A program made the translations under genes and the position numbers. Positions 8,493-18,692 of a DNA stretch of 64,000 nt are shown in pieces. How positions within the stretch are numbered: position 1 is the first letter of the stretch; every line of letters begins with the position of its first letter. Source of the DNA: Palaemon carinicauda (lineage: Eukaryota > Arthropoda > Malacostraca > Decapoda > Palaemonidae); NCBI RefSeq assembly GCF_036898095.1, contig NC_090743.1, positions 15,026,795-15,090,794 on the forward strand, read 5' to 3'. The notes beneath the pieces are model-generated. The model did no database searches. It had not been told where the DNA came from and worked only from the letters and a program-made list of their open reading frames with translations.

Positions 8493-10690
8493 GTGATATG
8501 CGCAAAGTGTTACAGTGTTGCGTCCAAGGGTTCGTCTGTTCGTGCCAGTTGTTCACCTAGTCCGGGACCTCTTACAAGCTCCCAAGCTCAGGGGAGAAGT
8601 AATGTCGAACGACTTATGGGTTCCACAGGCCTTGATCGACGAACAGACGTTTTTCCCTCCGTGGTTTCGGGCGTATCTACACACGTTGCCGACGTGATCG
8701 CCCCACCCACACAAAGACGAGAGAGCCCATTTATTCCTCGTCTGCGGAAGAGGTTTCTCGTAGAAACCATGGACCAAATCTTGCAGCTTTTTAAGTGCAA
8801 GTCGGTCCCTTCCGCGCAAGTCCAACGGCCTAGGTGTAGCCACTGGGTCAGTTCGGACTCGCTGCAGTCATCCGACGACTGCACACCTCCCAAGAGAGGC
8901 AAGGTGGTACCGCAACAGGCAGTAACTCCGTCTGTTGCCGCACCAGCTGTTTTAGACCCTCAGTCACAACGGACAGTAGCTCCGTTTGTTGCCGTTTTTT
9001 GTAGACCCTAAGTGGTCTCTACTGCAGTCTATGCAGACTCAGTTAGCTGCGGTTATGCAGGAGTTTCGTGCGGAGAAGGTTTACACTGCTCTCGTTAGCC
9101 TACAACCTGCCACGGTTGTGCGCCCAGCTCACGCTGAGGCTGCCTGCTCCCACACTCCGGCTGCGGAGAGCTCCACCTCCGTTGCGCAATCGACCCTGCC
9201 AGACGCATGTTAACGTTAGCCGACGTGCGGCTCCCTCCGTTAACATGCGTGAGCTACCGCATCAGCAGTGGGAAGGTGGAGTCAAGCTGCCGTGTTTTGA
9301 CGCGATGCGTTAGTTTCCGCAACCCACGGCAGTCCCCACCACGCACCACCACTCCGCTTTGGTTGTTGCCTGCTCCCACACTCCGACTGCGGAGAAGGTT
9401 GACGATGCACCCGTTGGCCTACAGCCTGCCACGGTTGTGCGCCCAGCATGGCTGCCTGCTCCCACACTCTTGTTGTGAGAGCTCCTCCACCCATGCGCAG
9501 TCGACCCTGCCAGACACATGCTGACTCCCACAGACACACGGAGCACTCCGTTGCCGTGCGTGAGCTACCACAAGCTGCCGTGTTTTGACACGGTGTGTCA
9601 GCCTCCGCAACCCACTGTGGTTACCGCCACTCGTCCGCAGCAGACTAGTCAGTCAGGAGTTGAGGCTTCCCCACACAGCTTTGGTTGTTGCCAGCTCACA
9701 GACTGTCAAACAGTTACATGACGTTGCCTTCTGGTCTGCTACTAATGCACCAGTGCTGTATGTCCTCACGCACCTGTTGTGGTTGACAGTTCAGTTTTTG
9801 ACAGTTCACAGACTGTCAAGCAGTTACATAACGTTGCCTTCTGGTCTGCTGCTTATGCACCAGTGAAACCCTCACTGAGATAACCTAGCTTTTCTCGGAC
9901 ATGGTTCCTGTAGATGAGAAAGTGCTGTTCCCCCTCCTTCTGATATTCCTTTGAGGACTCTGTCATTTGGAGAGGAGCCTTAAGCTGCTTAGCCTCCTAT
10001 GGACTTTAATTAAAGCATAACAATGCTTCCAGGGATGGTAAATGGTTCCGCTTCAGTCGCTAACCCCGTCTGTTGCCACACCTGCTCCCATAGACCCTAA
10101 TGGGCTTTGTTGCAAGACATGCAGTCCAAGCTTGTGTCCTTGATAGAGGATTTTTTACGGAGAAGAACCTTCTAGCCAACAACCTTCCTACCGGTTGGTT
10201 GTACGCCCTGTTGACGCTGAGGTATCCTACTCACGTCCGCCAGTTGAGATGGTTCCTCCACCGGTGCGACCCAGTGTGGGTTGCCAGTCGCACGTTGACG
10301 TTAAGCGACTCCCGGAGGTGGTTGTGGACGTTCAGTGTGTCACTAGGAAGACGTTCAACAACCAGCAGAGGTGACTTGTTGTGACGCAGTGCGGCAACCT
10401 CAGCAACCCGGTAGGGGGTTGACTGCACAACCCAGACAGTCTAGACAGTTTCGGGTTGACGCTGTACTTCCTCGCGTCCCCATGGTTGACAGTTCACAGA
10501 CTGTGCAGCAGTACCATGATCTTGTGTCCGGCTCCGTCACGCATCCACCAGTGCGACCGGATTCAGCGAGTCAGACGTTGCCCACTCCGTTGCCGTTTCC
10601 TCATCAGTTTCGGATGAGGAACCCTCTGATGAGGACATGGCTGAACAAGACGATCAACCCCCAGCCCTGCTATCCATCCAGAAGATGCTG
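8493..10690 (+). pseudogene. gag remnant, family 1 copy B
   Basis: A frame at 8493-9011 begins ICAKC, which aligns with the C-terminal half of the gag zinc module of family 2 (HTICVKCRG). It is followed by a Ser/Pro-rich part and a CSHW motif shared with family 2. After a break, DPKWSLLQSMQTQLAAVMQE corresponds to the family-2 stretch MLLNMKQQLSSLMQ. The region 9095-9850 is built of imperfect internal repeats. The end, with an acidic EEPSDEDMAEQDDQPPALLS tract near 10600-10670, matches the acidic part of family-2 gag. The remainder of gag is deleted at the junction with RT. Many stops are present. Function in trans is unlikely. Confidence 0.7.
9095..9522 (+). repeat. imperfect tandem repeat in gag region, copy B
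   Basis: A block containing CCTGCCACGGTTGTGCGCCC, CCTGCTCCCACACTC and CGACCCTGCCAGAC occurs at 9095-9210 and again at 9411-9522, a period of about 316 bp. A third set of repeats (CACAGACTGTCAA... to ...CACCAGTG) lies at 9691, 9802 and, more diverged, 10491. Copy E has the same blocks. Confidence 0.75.
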
Positions 10691-11654
10691 AAGAAGGAAC
10701 ACTGCCCTGTCAGGCTGTGGATGAGTCTGGTTAGGACACTGTCATCCGTGGTTCAATTTGTGTCACTTGGAAGACTACACCTCCGTCCTCTTCTGTATCA
10801 TCTAGCTTTTCACTGGAAAAGGACAAGACGCTAGAAGCGGTCTCGATCCCGGTTTCCGGAAAGATAAAGTCTGGTCTGACTTGGTGAAAGGACTTTATCA
10901 ACCTTTGAAAGGGTCTTCCCCTGACTGTTCAGACTCCCAACCACGTTCTCTTCTCGGACGCATCGGACGTAGGCTGGGGTGCGACATTAGGCGGTAGGGA
11001 ATGCTCGGGATTATGGAACTCGAGTCAAAGGACAATGCATTTCAACTGCAAGAAGCTTCTGGCAGTACGTCTGACCTGGAAAAGCTTCAGGTCTCTCCTT
11101 CAAGGCAAAGTGGTGGAGGTGAACACGGTCAACTCCCTGCTTTGACGTACATCTCCAAGCAAGGAGGGACCTACTCTCTGACATGGTACGAGTTCGCAAG
11201 TGACCTCCTCTCCTGTTCAACAGGTCTAGACTTTTCACTAGTAACGAGGTTCATCCAAGGCAACTTGAATGTCATAGCAGATTGTCTCAGTAGGAAGGGA
11301 CAAATAATTCCAACATATTGGACCCTCCACAAGGATGTATGCAAGAGACTTTGGGCCACCTGGGGCCAGCCAACCATAGATCTCTTCGCAACCTCGATGA
11401 CCAAGAGGCTCCCAATACTTTGCTCACCTATCCCGGACTCAGCAGTAGTTCATTTAGATGCCTTTCTACTAGATTGGTCACATCTAGATCTATATGCATT
11501 CCCTCCGTTCTAGATTGTCAACAAGGTACTGCAGAAGTTCGCCTCTCACGAAGGGACAAAGTTGACGCTAGTTGCTTCCCTCTGGCCCGCGAGAGAATAA
11601 CTCACCGAGGTACTTCGATGGCTAGTAGACGTTCCCAGAACACTTCCCCTAAGG
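10691..11654 (+). pseudogene. RT thumb, RNase H and Dam-like domain, copy B; RT core absent
   Basis: Right after the gag acidic region comes WMSLVRTLSSVVQFVSLGRL, the thumb/connection part of RT. Family 2 has 1.8 kb of gag and RT catalytic core before the same point (compare 17780-19545). The RNase H start (FSDASDVGWG, 10955) and the later QGNLNVIADCLSRKG are kept. The third acidic site reads NTVNSLL followed by a stop (11121-11146) where copy A has NSDNTTAL, so a catalytic Asp is lost. The Dam-like block (WGQPTIDLFATS to LYAFPPF) ends at an in-frame TAG at 11511-11513. E shares the deletion and the Asp loss, so these predate the spread of both copies. Confidence 0.85.
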
Positions 11655-12775
11655 GTGGACCTGCTACGTCTGCCACGCGTAAAGAAGGTACTCCAAGGCC
11701 TCCACGCCCTTCGTATGACTGCCTTCAGAATATCGAAAGACTCTCGAGAACTAGAGGCTTTTCGAAGGGGGCAACCAGAGCGATTGCTAGAGCAAGGAGA
11801 ACATCCATCCTTAGAGTCTACCAATCGAAGTGGGAAATCTTCCGAAACTGGTGCAAGTCAGTATCCGTATCCTCGACCAGTACCTCTGTAACTCAAATAG
11901 CTGACTTCCTCTTATATCTGAGGAAAGAACGATCTCTTTCAGCTCCCACTATCAAGGGTTACAAAAGCATGTTGGCATCAGTCTTCCGTCACAGAGGCTT
12001 AGATCTTTCCAACAATAAAGATCTACAGGACCTCCTTAAGTCTTTTGAGACCACGAAGGAGCGTCGTTGGGTTACACCTGGTTGGAATTTAGACGTGGTT
12101 CTAAGATTCCTTATGTCAGACAGGTTCGAACCACTTCAATCAGCCTCCCTGAAAGATCTCACCTTTAAGACTCTTTTCCTGATATGCTTAACCACAGCTA
12201 AAAGAGTCAGTGAGATTCATGCCTTCAGCAAGAACATCGGATTCTCATCCGAAACGGCTACATGTTCTACAACTTGGTTTTCTAGCCAAACACGAGCTGC
12301 CTTCTCGGCCTTGACCAATATCGTTCGATATTCCAAACTTATCGTATGGTTGGAAATGAACTAGAAAGAGTATTATGTCCTGTAAGAGCTCTTAAGTTCT
12401 ATTTTAAAAACCTTTACGAGGCCCGTCTGAAGCTTTATGGTGTTCAGTTAAGAATCCATCTTTGCTTATGTCAGAGAATTCTTTATCCTATTTTATCAGA
12501 CTGTTAATACGAGAAGCTCATTCCCTTCTGAATGAGGAAGACCAAGCTTGGCTGAAGGTAAGGACACACGAAGTTAGAGCTGTCACAACTTCCGTGGTCT
12601 TTAAACAAAATAGATCTCTGCAAAGTATATTCGATGCAACCTATTGGAAAAGCAAATCAGTGTTCGCGTCTTTTATCTTAAGAATGTCCAGTCTCTTTAC
12701 GAGAACTGCTACACTCTGGGACCATTCGTAGCAACGAGTGCAGTAGTGGTGGGGGCTCCACCACTACAATTCCCT
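11655..12775 (+). pseudogene. tyrosine recombinase, family 1 copy B, frameshifted
   Basis: The N-terminal half is open in one frame to 12364: DCLQNIERLSRTRGFSK, VYQSKWEIFRNWC, WNLDVVLRFLMSDRFE, TTAKRVSEIH (catalytic Arg). The frame then ends, as in A and E, because of two frame changes near 12250-12350. The later part (12462-12731) has the intact HxxR box (THEVRAVTTSVVFKQNR). One T is missing before the catalytic Tyr (SFILRMSS in place of SFYLKNVQ); read in the next frame the Tyr is present. A 10-bp loss near 12403 is also shared with E but not A. Confidence 0.82.
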
Positions 12776-13171
12776 AATTCCAGAACCTTTTTAATCTTTC
12801 TCTTGAAATATTTTTGGGTTGTCCGGAAGGCTAAGAAGCCTTTCGCATCCTACTTGATTTGGCGGGTGGTCAAATCATTTCTTGAGAAGCGCCTAGATTA
12901 GAGGTTTTGATGAGGACCTTTAGTATGGGTTGCAACCCTTCATACTTCAGCTCCTAGGAGTCGCTCAGCATCCTATGAGGATCGCGAGGCTCAGTAAGGA
13001 AGACGTACTTAAAAAGGCAGAGTAATTGTTCAAGTCGTCTTCCTTACCAGGTACTTATTTATTTTATGCTTGTTATTTTGAATAACTGCTAAAATGAAAG
13101 ACGGAATACTTAGCTCATAATAATGTCAACATGTAATGCTGGTCTCTACCCACCCCCCTGGGTGTGAATCA

Positions 13172-13255
13172 GCTATATGATCATCGGGTAAGTTTAATAT
13201 TGAAAAATGTTATTTTCCTTAGTAAAATAAATTTTTGAATATACTTACCCGATGA
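13172..13255 (+). repeat. internal complementary region, copy B
   Basis: The first half (to A5 at 13203-13207) is the exact type of inverse of the left end (7077-7110). The second half is the inverse of the right end (13460-13510). The intact copy shows the empty site of the MITE found in copy A. Confidence 0.88.
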
Positions 13256-13510
13256 TCATAAATTAAAGGACCCACCCTTCCTCCCCAATAGAGACCCAGT
13301 GGACAGAGGAGAAAATTGGTTCTTTGTTGACATCGAGTACTTGAGTACCTACTTGACAGATGGCGCTGTTGATGTACACCCCCATCTGTATAGCGATCGC
13401 TGGCGTATTCCGCCCGTAGGTTTTTTCTGTCGGGCAGCAGGGATGCAGCTATATGATCATCGGGTAAGTATATTCAAAAATTTATTTTACTAAGGAAAAT
13501 AACATTTTTT
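13256..13510 (+). repeat. right inverted terminal repeat, copy B
   Basis: Complement of 7077-7262 plus an outer tail ending AAAATAACATTTTTT. GGGTAAGT lies at 13463-13470. Confidence 0.88.
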
Positions 13511-14180
13511 AAGTAATAGATCTCAAAGAGTTGTTGTTGATGGGCACCATAGTGAGTATAGCAATGTGATATTGAGTGTTTCACAGGGTAGTGTTCTTGG
13601 CCCATTACTTTTCATACTACATACACATGACATGTGGTTTGGCCTAGAAAACAAGCTTTTTGCATATGCAAACCATGGTAGCTCTTTGCATCAATTCCAT
13701 CCCCTAAATGTAGATGTGGGCTTGCTGAATCCCGTAATAGAGATCTAGATAAAATTAGTGTATGGTGCAAATTATGGGGGATGAAGTTGAATCCTAGCAA
13801 AACTCATAGTATGATTGTAAGTAGGTCAAGGACAGTGGCTCTTCAACATCCGAATCTCAGCATTGATAATATTTCTTTAACTTTGTATGATTCTCTTAAA
13901 ATTTTAAGTGTTTTTCTTTTAAAATTTTAAGTGTGATTCTTGACCGCAAATTTACTTTTGAGAAACATTAGATCTGCGTCTTCTTCAGTTGCACTAAAAA
14001 TTGGCACATTGAGAAAGTCTTTAACGATTTTCGGTGATCAATCTATTCTGAAGAAGTGTTTTAATTCTTTCATTCTACCTTGTTTCAAGTATTGTGTTTT
14101 GCTGTGGGATGTTTTATATCGTAGTATTTTAGGAATGATGCTAGGAAAATATACTGCTCAATATAACATTGATATATGAG
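13511..14180 (+). pseudogene. LINE reverse transcriptase, second part, catalytic pair lost
   Basis: Frame fragments show LSNRSQRVVVDG, VSQGSVLGPLLFILHTHDMW and KLFAYANHGSS. The last is the YADD box with both Asp replaced (Asn-His at 13671-13676), so polymerase activity is lost. A stop follows at 13746. Further fragments (WCKLWGMKLNPSK, RKFTFEKHIRSASS and a Cys-containing LPCFKYCVLLWDV at 13940-14135) are in shifting frames and correspond to the RT thumb and C-terminal part. Confidence 0.83.
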
Positions 14181-14200
14181 CACTTTCAAAAATAGAAATT
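13511..14200 (+). mobile_element. jockey-type LINE, 3' part
   Basis: Continuation of the LINE interrupted at 7077. The 3' edge is unclear: similarity to LINE protein fades after about 14135 and no poly(A) or tandem tail was found, so the end may be truncated or overlaid by host intron sequence before the exon at 14238. Confidence 0.72.
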
Positions 14201-14237
14201 AGATACTTTATTTAAAGATGAAATATTTCTGCTTCAG

Positions 14238-14348
14238 ATGAGAGATCTTCAGAATGAAATGACTGTTGAGGAAATAGTTCGTGAGCGCAGCCTCAAGGTC
14301 TTTGAAGAGAGGTGTCGTCAATTTTACAAGCCACCTAAATCCGTGTGA
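14238..14348 (+). CDS. probable terminal coding exon of an unidentified host gene (partial)
   Basis: A pyrimidine-rich stretch ending TTTCTGCTTCAG (14226-14237) looks like a 3' splice site. From 14238 a 36-codon frame runs to TGA at 14346-14348. It reads as compact charged protein: MRDLQNEMTVEEIVRERSLK at the start, then ERCRQFYKPPKSV at the end. Its composition is unlike the decayed LINE upstream and it has no stop or frame break. Phase 0 is assumed. AT-rich DNA with AATAAA-like sites follows, as in a 3' UTR. I do not recognise the protein. It could be a fragment by chance, but an acceptor directly before a clean C-terminus argues for a real last exon, with the LINE and copy B in the preceding intron. 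Confidence 0.5.
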   Translation: MRDLQNEMTVEEIVRERSLKVFEERCRQFYKPPKSV

Positions 14349-15608
14349 CCTTAAAGTTTTTTTTTAGCAAATATTTAGGTTTTCAACACTAAACTCCACA
14401 AGAAACCTGGCAATAAGTTTTGTTTGTCCCATATTGAAAAACTTTGCAGTAAAGATTTAATTAGAGAGGATAAGTACTCCATCATCCTTGATTGCTCAGG
14501 GCCATTTTGTAGATGGTATTACATACAAATGTACAAATAATACCTTCATTTTCATAGATATATATAGCGTTGGTAAGAAGAGGTTTTCTTTTTCACAAAA
14601 AAGTTTGTTCCACTTCACAATAAATATATAAATTAAAATGTTTTGCAAATCAATTAGTCTAGTGTAAAGAGAAAACTAATCTACTCCCACTTAGTCATTC
14701 AAAAGTAAATAATGTTAGTGTCTTGATTTTTTACAAATTGTATTAGTTCTTCCTAAGAATGTGTAAAAATAAGTGATGTTAACCACCTTCTAATATCTTA
14801 TTTTGATTTTATACAAATTAGATTTTACAAGAGTTGCATTGTCAGAGTGATACGTGAAGAGGGATTTCCTTCATGTGAATGAAATTTAAATAATTTGTAT
14901 TTTTCAACTCATTCTTGCTCATTAATTCATTGCTGCCATTCATCAATATTTTCATATTTGTATTTACTTTTTATAAGGGAAAATTACTGTACATAATTTA
15001 GTGTTCTTATAAATACAGATGATAGTAGTTGTATCTTCTATCTCATAATAAATGTGGATTGCTTCTAAATTGGTTATTAGAATAAATGATTTATTTGTTA
15101 TATTTCAAAAGTATTTTCTGGTCCTTCCTGTCTTTACCCAAGTAGATCATCAATTTTAATTACCGGTAACTTAGTTGTTATAGTACTAGAATTTTTCCAT
15201 TTCCCAGTTACAGTAGTGTAAGTTGATTTGCATATTTTCTTGTACAGTAAAATTGTCTCATATTTTAAACTAATTTCTAACTAATGTAATAGCATTGTCA
15301 TATTTACCTGACATGCACTAAAGAACAGTTCATTAAGTAAGCCTACAGCAATATAAATTGTTTGGTTCTGTGTAAAACAGTTCTTTAGAAAATAACAGCT
15401 TCATTTCAGTCTGCACTAATTATTATTTGGAGGTTTTGCTTATATCATCAAAATAAATTTGTGCATACATAATGTACGTTTAAAGTTTGATGCATATGAA
15501 AATATCCATTTAGGATTTCATATTATTGTAGGGTTTTTTGGCTTTAATATTGATATAATTACAAGTTGTATATTTTATGATTGTACAAACAAATTAACTT
15601 GCTTTAGA
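14349..15608 (+). other. AT-rich stretch, possible 3' UTR and downstream DNA
   Basis: No open frame of note and no recognised repeat. AATAAA or AATAAAT sites occur around 15050 and 15083. It ends at the T5 tract where family-2 element C begins. If the exon at 14238-14348 is real, the gene's 3' UTR lies here. Confidence 0.45.
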
Positions 15609-15772
15609 TTTTTAAACAAAACTTACCCGCTGGTTATATAAGAATGGCTAACGTCCCTGACGCCTCGGCAGAACTATTCAATACTCGCAGCTAACGCAGG
15701 TATGCCAGGTGTACACTAGCGCCCTGGTGGACTACAGGTAGAACTACTCCCACTTATTCAGATTTTCCCTGC
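15609..15772 (+). repeat. left inverted terminal repeat, C1
   Basis: Starts TTTTTAAACAAAACTTACCC and is complementary to 43865-44040. It is missing from C2 because the duplication breakpoint lies inside C at 15871. Confidence 0.87.
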
Positions 15773-15977
15773 CGGTCGTACTGGTCAGAACGTTGAAAAT
15801 TCACTCGCTATTTACATTCAATTGGACGATTTATTTGGTGATGTACTCCGTCTTTTTATTTTTGGCTTTCGCTTTGGTAATTTCCTTTTCAAATATTCTT
15901 GAAATCTTAATTATTTTGAGGTTATTTAGTTATTTTAACCTTTGTTATTGTTTAATTTTCTCTTGTCACTTTTCAAT

Positions 15978-18670
15978 ATGGCCGACCCCTCCCCTGTTTA
16001 TAGGAAGTGTAGTAAGGGTTGTCAGACTCGCCTTCCTAAAGGTTCTGTTGATTCGCACACAATTTGTGTTAAATGTAGGGGTAAATCGTGTGCTTATGGG
16101 GATCGGTGTGAAGCATGTTCTTCGTTAACGGAAAGTCAGGGGATAGCTTATGAGCGTTATACTCAGAAATTAGAAAAAGATAGGATTAGAAAAGAGAGAA
16201 TTAGACGTAGTTCTTCCCGTTCTGTGGATTTATCTAGGTCTGATGTTATTAATCCTATTTCTTCCCCCGTGGTGGTAGATCAAGATCCTAAAGAACCTAC
16301 GATGAGGGAGATGTTGTCTGCAATTCAAGCTCTCGGTGTGAGGGTTGAATCTTTAGCGGCGGACAAAAAACAGATGTCAGAAATTAATTTACTTGAAAGT
16401 GGTTGTACTAGTGATCAATCAAGTGTTAAAAGTTCGACGAATGTGTTAGTGTTGTGGAGGGTGCGCCTGCGCGATCCTGTCGTTCGCCTAGCCTAAGACA
16501 TCTGGCAAGCTCCCGGAAGGGGAGAAGTTATGTCGAAGGGCGAAAGGGAACGAGATGCTCCATCAATCGCGTAGACGTTCCCTCGAGTAATTCTAGTAAC
16601 GTAGCTCAGTTCGATCACCCTCACCATAGAAGAAGTGAGGTTAATGCTTTGTCCCCCTCTTCAGATGAAGGGTCACGTGACGATAAGTGGCGTAAAGCTT
16701 CTAGACCGATTAAGAGGAAAGTTCAGTCAGTGGAACAGCGGCACGTTTCCTCCCCGCAACAGCCGGGCTGTAGTCATTGGGAGACACCTGAATGTTTTCG
16801 GTCCCTTGATGAATGTTTACCTGCGAAGCGCTTGAATGTGGGTTCCGATGGAGATAGAGTAATTGATTCGGATGCGGAGTTAATTTCTGGTTCGGGTGTG
16901 ACGATTCATGCTCCGCCTCTCCCTTCGGACTGGGACTCTTCTCCCGAAAGGGGTGAATAATTGGAGAGTGATGAAGAGGGCGAATTTGCTATAGAAAAGG
17001 CTACACAATTATCTCCTCAAGAAGATCCAAGGTGAACTATGTTGTTGAATATGAAACAACAACTTTCGTCCTTGATGCAGTCTTATCGACCGGTTGTTGG
17101 CAGTGAGGCTGGGCGTCAGGCTTCCGTGGGAGACCCGTTGTCGCACAGGCGGCCTGTTGTCTCTGGGGCTGACGTGATATCGCACAGGCGGTCTCCCAGT
17201 TTCACTGTTCAGCGGCAGGTGGAGGTAGATTTGTCTCGATGGAGCTCTATTTCACAGCAGCTATTAAAAGAACATACAGCTGATCGTCAATCGAAGTGTG
17301 ATGACGTTCGCCAAATGGCGGAGCGAGCCGCGAAGCGGCAGGATGGTAGCAGGCGCGAGCGCAAGCGGAGCCCGAGTGGCAGCGTGACGAGGCTCAGAAG
17401 TTAATTGATGAAGGCGCTGAGCTTCAGCTTCAGCGCCAGCATGACGACCCACGCCAGTCGAGTCATGAATGGGCATCGTGCGGCGGAGCGGCAGCGGCAG
17501 CGCCAGCTAGATTCATCCTATGATAAATTCAATCGTGACAGCAAACGCAAGGCGAATGACTGTCAATTGGATGTGGATGTGGAACAACGCAAGCGCGCCC
17601 ATGTCGCCACTAATGCGCCTGCACAGGAAGATCAACGTTTGGGTCAAAGCACAACTCCAGTCTCTGAATTGTTAGAAGAAGATCCGGATGAGGGTCTCTC
17701 TCACGAGGAACAGTTGGAGGATATCTCGGAGGGAGAGGAGGAGAAACCATCTCAACATTTGGTGGACTTCAAAAAACTAATGCTAGTCTTCTCGGAATTA
17801 TTTCCAGACAATTTTACACCCGTGGCTCCGCAATCTCCCCTTTCTGAGTTTACCTTAGGCAAGGCAGCAAAGACTTCCTTTTATACAAAAATGGTTCTTT
17901 CCCACTCTTCTAAGAGAGCATTGAAGTTGGAGCATGGATAGAATCAAGAAAAGCTCTGGGCAAAACATGCTTCGCTTTTCCACCAGCCAAGTTAGCTTCT
18001 AAGTCAAACGTTTGGTATGAGACGAGGGAGGTCTTGGGTTTGGGAGTTCTGGCGTCTGCGCAGGGAGACTTCTCAAACCTGGTGGATTCTTCCCGGGGCC
18101 TGGTTAAAGTGTGGTGGTCAATGTTGGAGTTTGATCATCTCCTGAAAGGATTATTCAGAGCGTTTGAGGTATTTAATTTACTTGACTGGTCACTGGGAGC
18201 CTTAAGTAGAAGAGTAACCGAAATGAAAGACACAGACACAAGTAGCCTTATCCAAATTATGTCTTGTATGGACAGGGCAGTCAGGGATGGTTCTAATGAG
18301 TTAGCTGCGTTGTTTACTGCAGGGGTTATAAAGAAAAAGAGCTACTTTGTGTTCCTTCCTCTCTGCGGGGGTCACTCCATGTCAGAGATTGGAGTTGCCT
18401 TTTGCGCCCATGTCCTCGGCTCTTTTTCCGCAGGATTTAGTGAAGGAAGTGGCTGCGAATTTAACTCAGAAGGCTACTCAGGATTTGGTTTCTAAAACAG
18501 CCAGTAAAGTTTTGCCTACGTCGTCCTCTGCTCGTAAATCTGAGGAGGGGACATCATATTCTCATTCGGCTCAGCCCTTTCGAGGTAAGCCTACAGGGAG
18601 AAGTACTTTCAAACCAGAGGCAAGGAAGCAAAGGAAAAGAGGAGCCAAGCCCAGTCGAGGCAGGGTCTGA
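15978..18670 (+). pseudogene. gag-like ORF1, family 2 copy C1, several frame breaks
   Basis: The ATG at 15978 begins MADPSPVYRKC. The N-terminus holds a Cys/His module with ligands at C11, C15, H27, C30, C33, C38, C44 and C47 (HTICVKCRG core), likely binding two zinc ions. After a frame change near 16450 comes a basic, Ser-rich part and a CSHW motif, then MLLNMKQQLSSLMQ, an Arg-rich stretch, an acidic stretch (near 17670-17750) and the main domain with FSELFPDNF and VFNLLDWSLGALSRRV. The C-terminus is basic (RKQRKRGAKPSRGRV). TGA at 18668-18670 ends it. Stops at 16958 and 17402 and frame changes at about 16450, 17940 and 18340 break it. In the family, this protein would package the RNA. Confidence 0.75.
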
Positions 18671-18692
18671 CTGCTCTCCCCTTCAAGCAGCA

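Larger units (their letters stand above)
7077..13510 (+). mobile_element. DIRS-like element, family 1, copy B, non-autonomous
   Basis: A 6.4-kb element inserted in the LINE RT gene. Left ITR 7077-7262, duplicated gag start 7412-7547, gag remnant 8493-10690, RT thumb, RNase H and Dam-like region 10691-11650, YR 11655-12775, ICR 13172-13255, right ITR to 13510. Compared with family 2, about 1.8 kb holding the gag C-terminus and all RT fingers and palm is missing at about 10690. No target duplication is seen. The LINE flanks join as T4 plus T6 around the element, as expected for crossover between a T5 target and a T5 circle junction. Copy E (55727-62146) shares its defects. Confidence 0.9.
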
